Below, in pieces: positions 63,354 through 64,000 of a stretch of DNA of 64,000 nt. The DNA is taken from positions 1 to 64,000 of the forward strand of contig JAABRM010000030.1 in assembly GCA_011390955.1 (NCBI GenBank), read 5' to 3'. The DNA comes from Oscillatoriales cyanobacterium. Lineage in GTDB: Bacteria; Cyanobacteriota; Cyanobacteriia; Cyanobacteriales; Laspinemataceae. Each line of letters starts with the position of its first letter. Position 1 is the first letter of the stretch. The notes beneath the pieces are model-generated. The model ran no database searches. It was not told the origin of the DNA and worked only from the letters and a program-made list of their open reading frames with translations. Position numbers and translations under genes: made by a program.

Positions 63354-63644
63354 GTGAATCAACCTAGAAATCGCGCTTGGCGACTTTTTCAGCGGATTAA
63401 ATACATTAAAAAAAGAAAATTTCGCAGATCGCATCGCTCCCATCAGCGATTAATTAGAGGAAAGTTATCAAAAACTAAAGGAGTTCCTCGTTATGGGATT
63501 AATTCTTGCTGGCGACCGAGTAAAAACTGGAAATTAATCTATTTGCGTAAGCATAAACTGGCAAGAGCATCTCAATTAAAAATGGAATATCCCCGCAAGC
63601 CTTTGTGGTTACTTGACGAGGATCTGTTTCTCACAGAAGATTAA
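63354..63644 (+). CDS. Small basic hypothetical protein
   Basis: 96 residues starting GTG, with GAGG about 11 nt upstream. Very rich in Arg, Lys and Trp: RAWRLFQRIKYIKKRKFRRS then HQRLIRGKLSKTKG. It is likely to bind nucleic acid, but no family is recognised and no catalytic motif is seen. The Trp/Arg composition looks like a conserved cyanobacterial orphan. It precedes the phosphatase gene by 94 nt on the same strand. Repeat GTAGGGTGGGCAATATTGCC follows its stop. Confidence 0.6.
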   Translation: MNQPRNRAWRLFQRIKYIKKRKFRRSHRSHQRLIRGKLSKTKGVPRYGINSCWRPSKNWKLIYLRKHKLARASQLKMEYPRKPLWLLDEDLFLTED

Positions 63645-63654
63645 AGTTTATTAG

Positions 63655-63682
63655 TAGGGTGGGCAATATTGCCCACCTTCTC
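63655..63682. repeat. Short GTAGGGTGGGC palindrome
   Basis: GTAGGGTGGGCAATATTGCC followed by CACCTT, a hairpin of the GTAGGGTGGGC family (compare 12083, 35442, 35599), right after the small basic gene. Confidence 0.8.
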
Positions 63683-63738
63683 CCATCATATTGAGTTGCT
63701 GAATCGGTCTATTTTAAACCATATATTTTTGAGACAAA

Positions 63739-64000
63739 ATGAGCGATCGCAAAACCGAGCAAAAATTCTTATTTGTCTGTAGTCGCAATCAGTGGCGAAG
63801 TCCGACAGCAGAAAAAGTGTGGGGGAAAACTGAGGGGTTGCAAGTTCGTTCAGGGGGAACCAGTCCCAAAGCCCGAAAAACCATTTCAGCGGCGGATATC
63901 ACTTGGGCTGATATTATTTTTGTGATGGAACAAAAGCATAAGCATCAATTAAAAGCCAAGTTTACCAGACTCCTCGATTATAAGCCGATTCATGTATTAG
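63739..64000 (+). CDS. Low molecular weight protein tyrosine phosphatase-like, truncated by window end
   Basis: ATG at 63739 opens a frame with KFLFVCSRNQWRSPTAEKV, a P-loop-type C-x2-N-x2-R-S-P-T motif close to the C-x5-R of low-molecular-weight phosphatases, and RSGGTSPKARKTISAADITW after it. About 87 residues are present, and the C-terminus with the catalytic Asp (D in a DP motif) lies outside the window. Related short proteins occur in cyanobacteria. Substrate unknown. Confidence 0.85.
   Translation, partial: MSDRKTEQKFLFVCSRNQWRSPTAEKVWGKTEGLQVRSGGTSPKARKTISAADITWADIIFVMEQKHKHQLKAKFTRLLDYKPIHVL

Noticed and set aside
1-64000. CRISPR array
   Set aside because: All regular repeats have 7-, 10- or 11-bp periods with no unique spacers, and there are no cas genes.

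Overview
This window is chromosomal DNA of a filamentous cyanobacterium, probably of the Oscillatoriales type. The evidence is the very frequent HIP1 palindrome GCGATCGC, heptanucleotide tandem arrays of the STRR kind, genes for (bacterio)chlorophyll and bilin precursors, and many cyanobacterial hypothetical families. No rRNA, tRNA or CRISPR array was found. The first kilobase is the 5' part of a group II intron on the minus strand, and the last gene, a low-molecular-weight phosphatase, runs off the right edge.

Layout. 1-936: partial group II intron whose reverse transcriptase ORF is broken after about 30 codons, at what looks like the 5' end of a second intron (a possible twintron). 1.4-4 kb: minC-minD-minE on the minus strand, with an unusual acidic tail on MinE that runs into a decamer array. 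4.2-13.6 kb: small cyanobacterial hypotheticals, cobO, moeA, the 8-vinyl reductase bciB, and a Zn-protease-like protein paired with RimK. 13.8-16.5 kb: a stand-alone tnpB and a pentapeptide-repeat/FHA protein. 16.8-25.3 kb: a DUF445 protein, menG, a response regulator, a Pao-like Rieske oxygenase, and a large AddA/UvrD-type helicase-nuclease. 25.4-29.3 kb: a minus-strand cluster heme oxygenase - hemN - bchE, which together suit tetrapyrrole synthesis at low oxygen. 29.7-30.7 kb: an Ap4A phosphorylase-like gene.

31.3-44.5 kb: two tandem paralogous multi-PAS histidine kinases, followed by two DUF4139 (MuiA-like) genes. The first DUF4139 protein carries the N-terminal half of a type IV pilus ATPase (PilB: MshEN plus the pre-ATPase domain, but no Walker A) inside its linker. 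This is the most unusual object in the window. 44.7-47.4 kb: a two-gene restriction-modification candidate. 47.5-55.6 kb: an ABC permease, a Gfo/Idh/MocA oxidoreductase, a CBS-domain histidine kinase, a 2TM protein, a REC-GAF-nucleotidyl cyclase and an acyltransferase. 55.8-61.3 kb: a second defence island with a PD-(D/E)XK endonuclease gene, two m5C methyltransferases, a VapBC-like toxin-antitoxin pair and two related decayed fragments resembling the C-terminus of an adenine methyltransferase. 61.3-64 kb: PsiE-like, DUF29 and small basic proteins, then the truncated phosphatase.

Intergenic DNA is rich in repeats: STRR arrays mostly next to gene 3' ends, a three-copy GTAGGGTGGGC element, several long perfect hairpins, and a possible 145-bp MITE. 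One palindromic repeat lies in frame inside the helicase gene.
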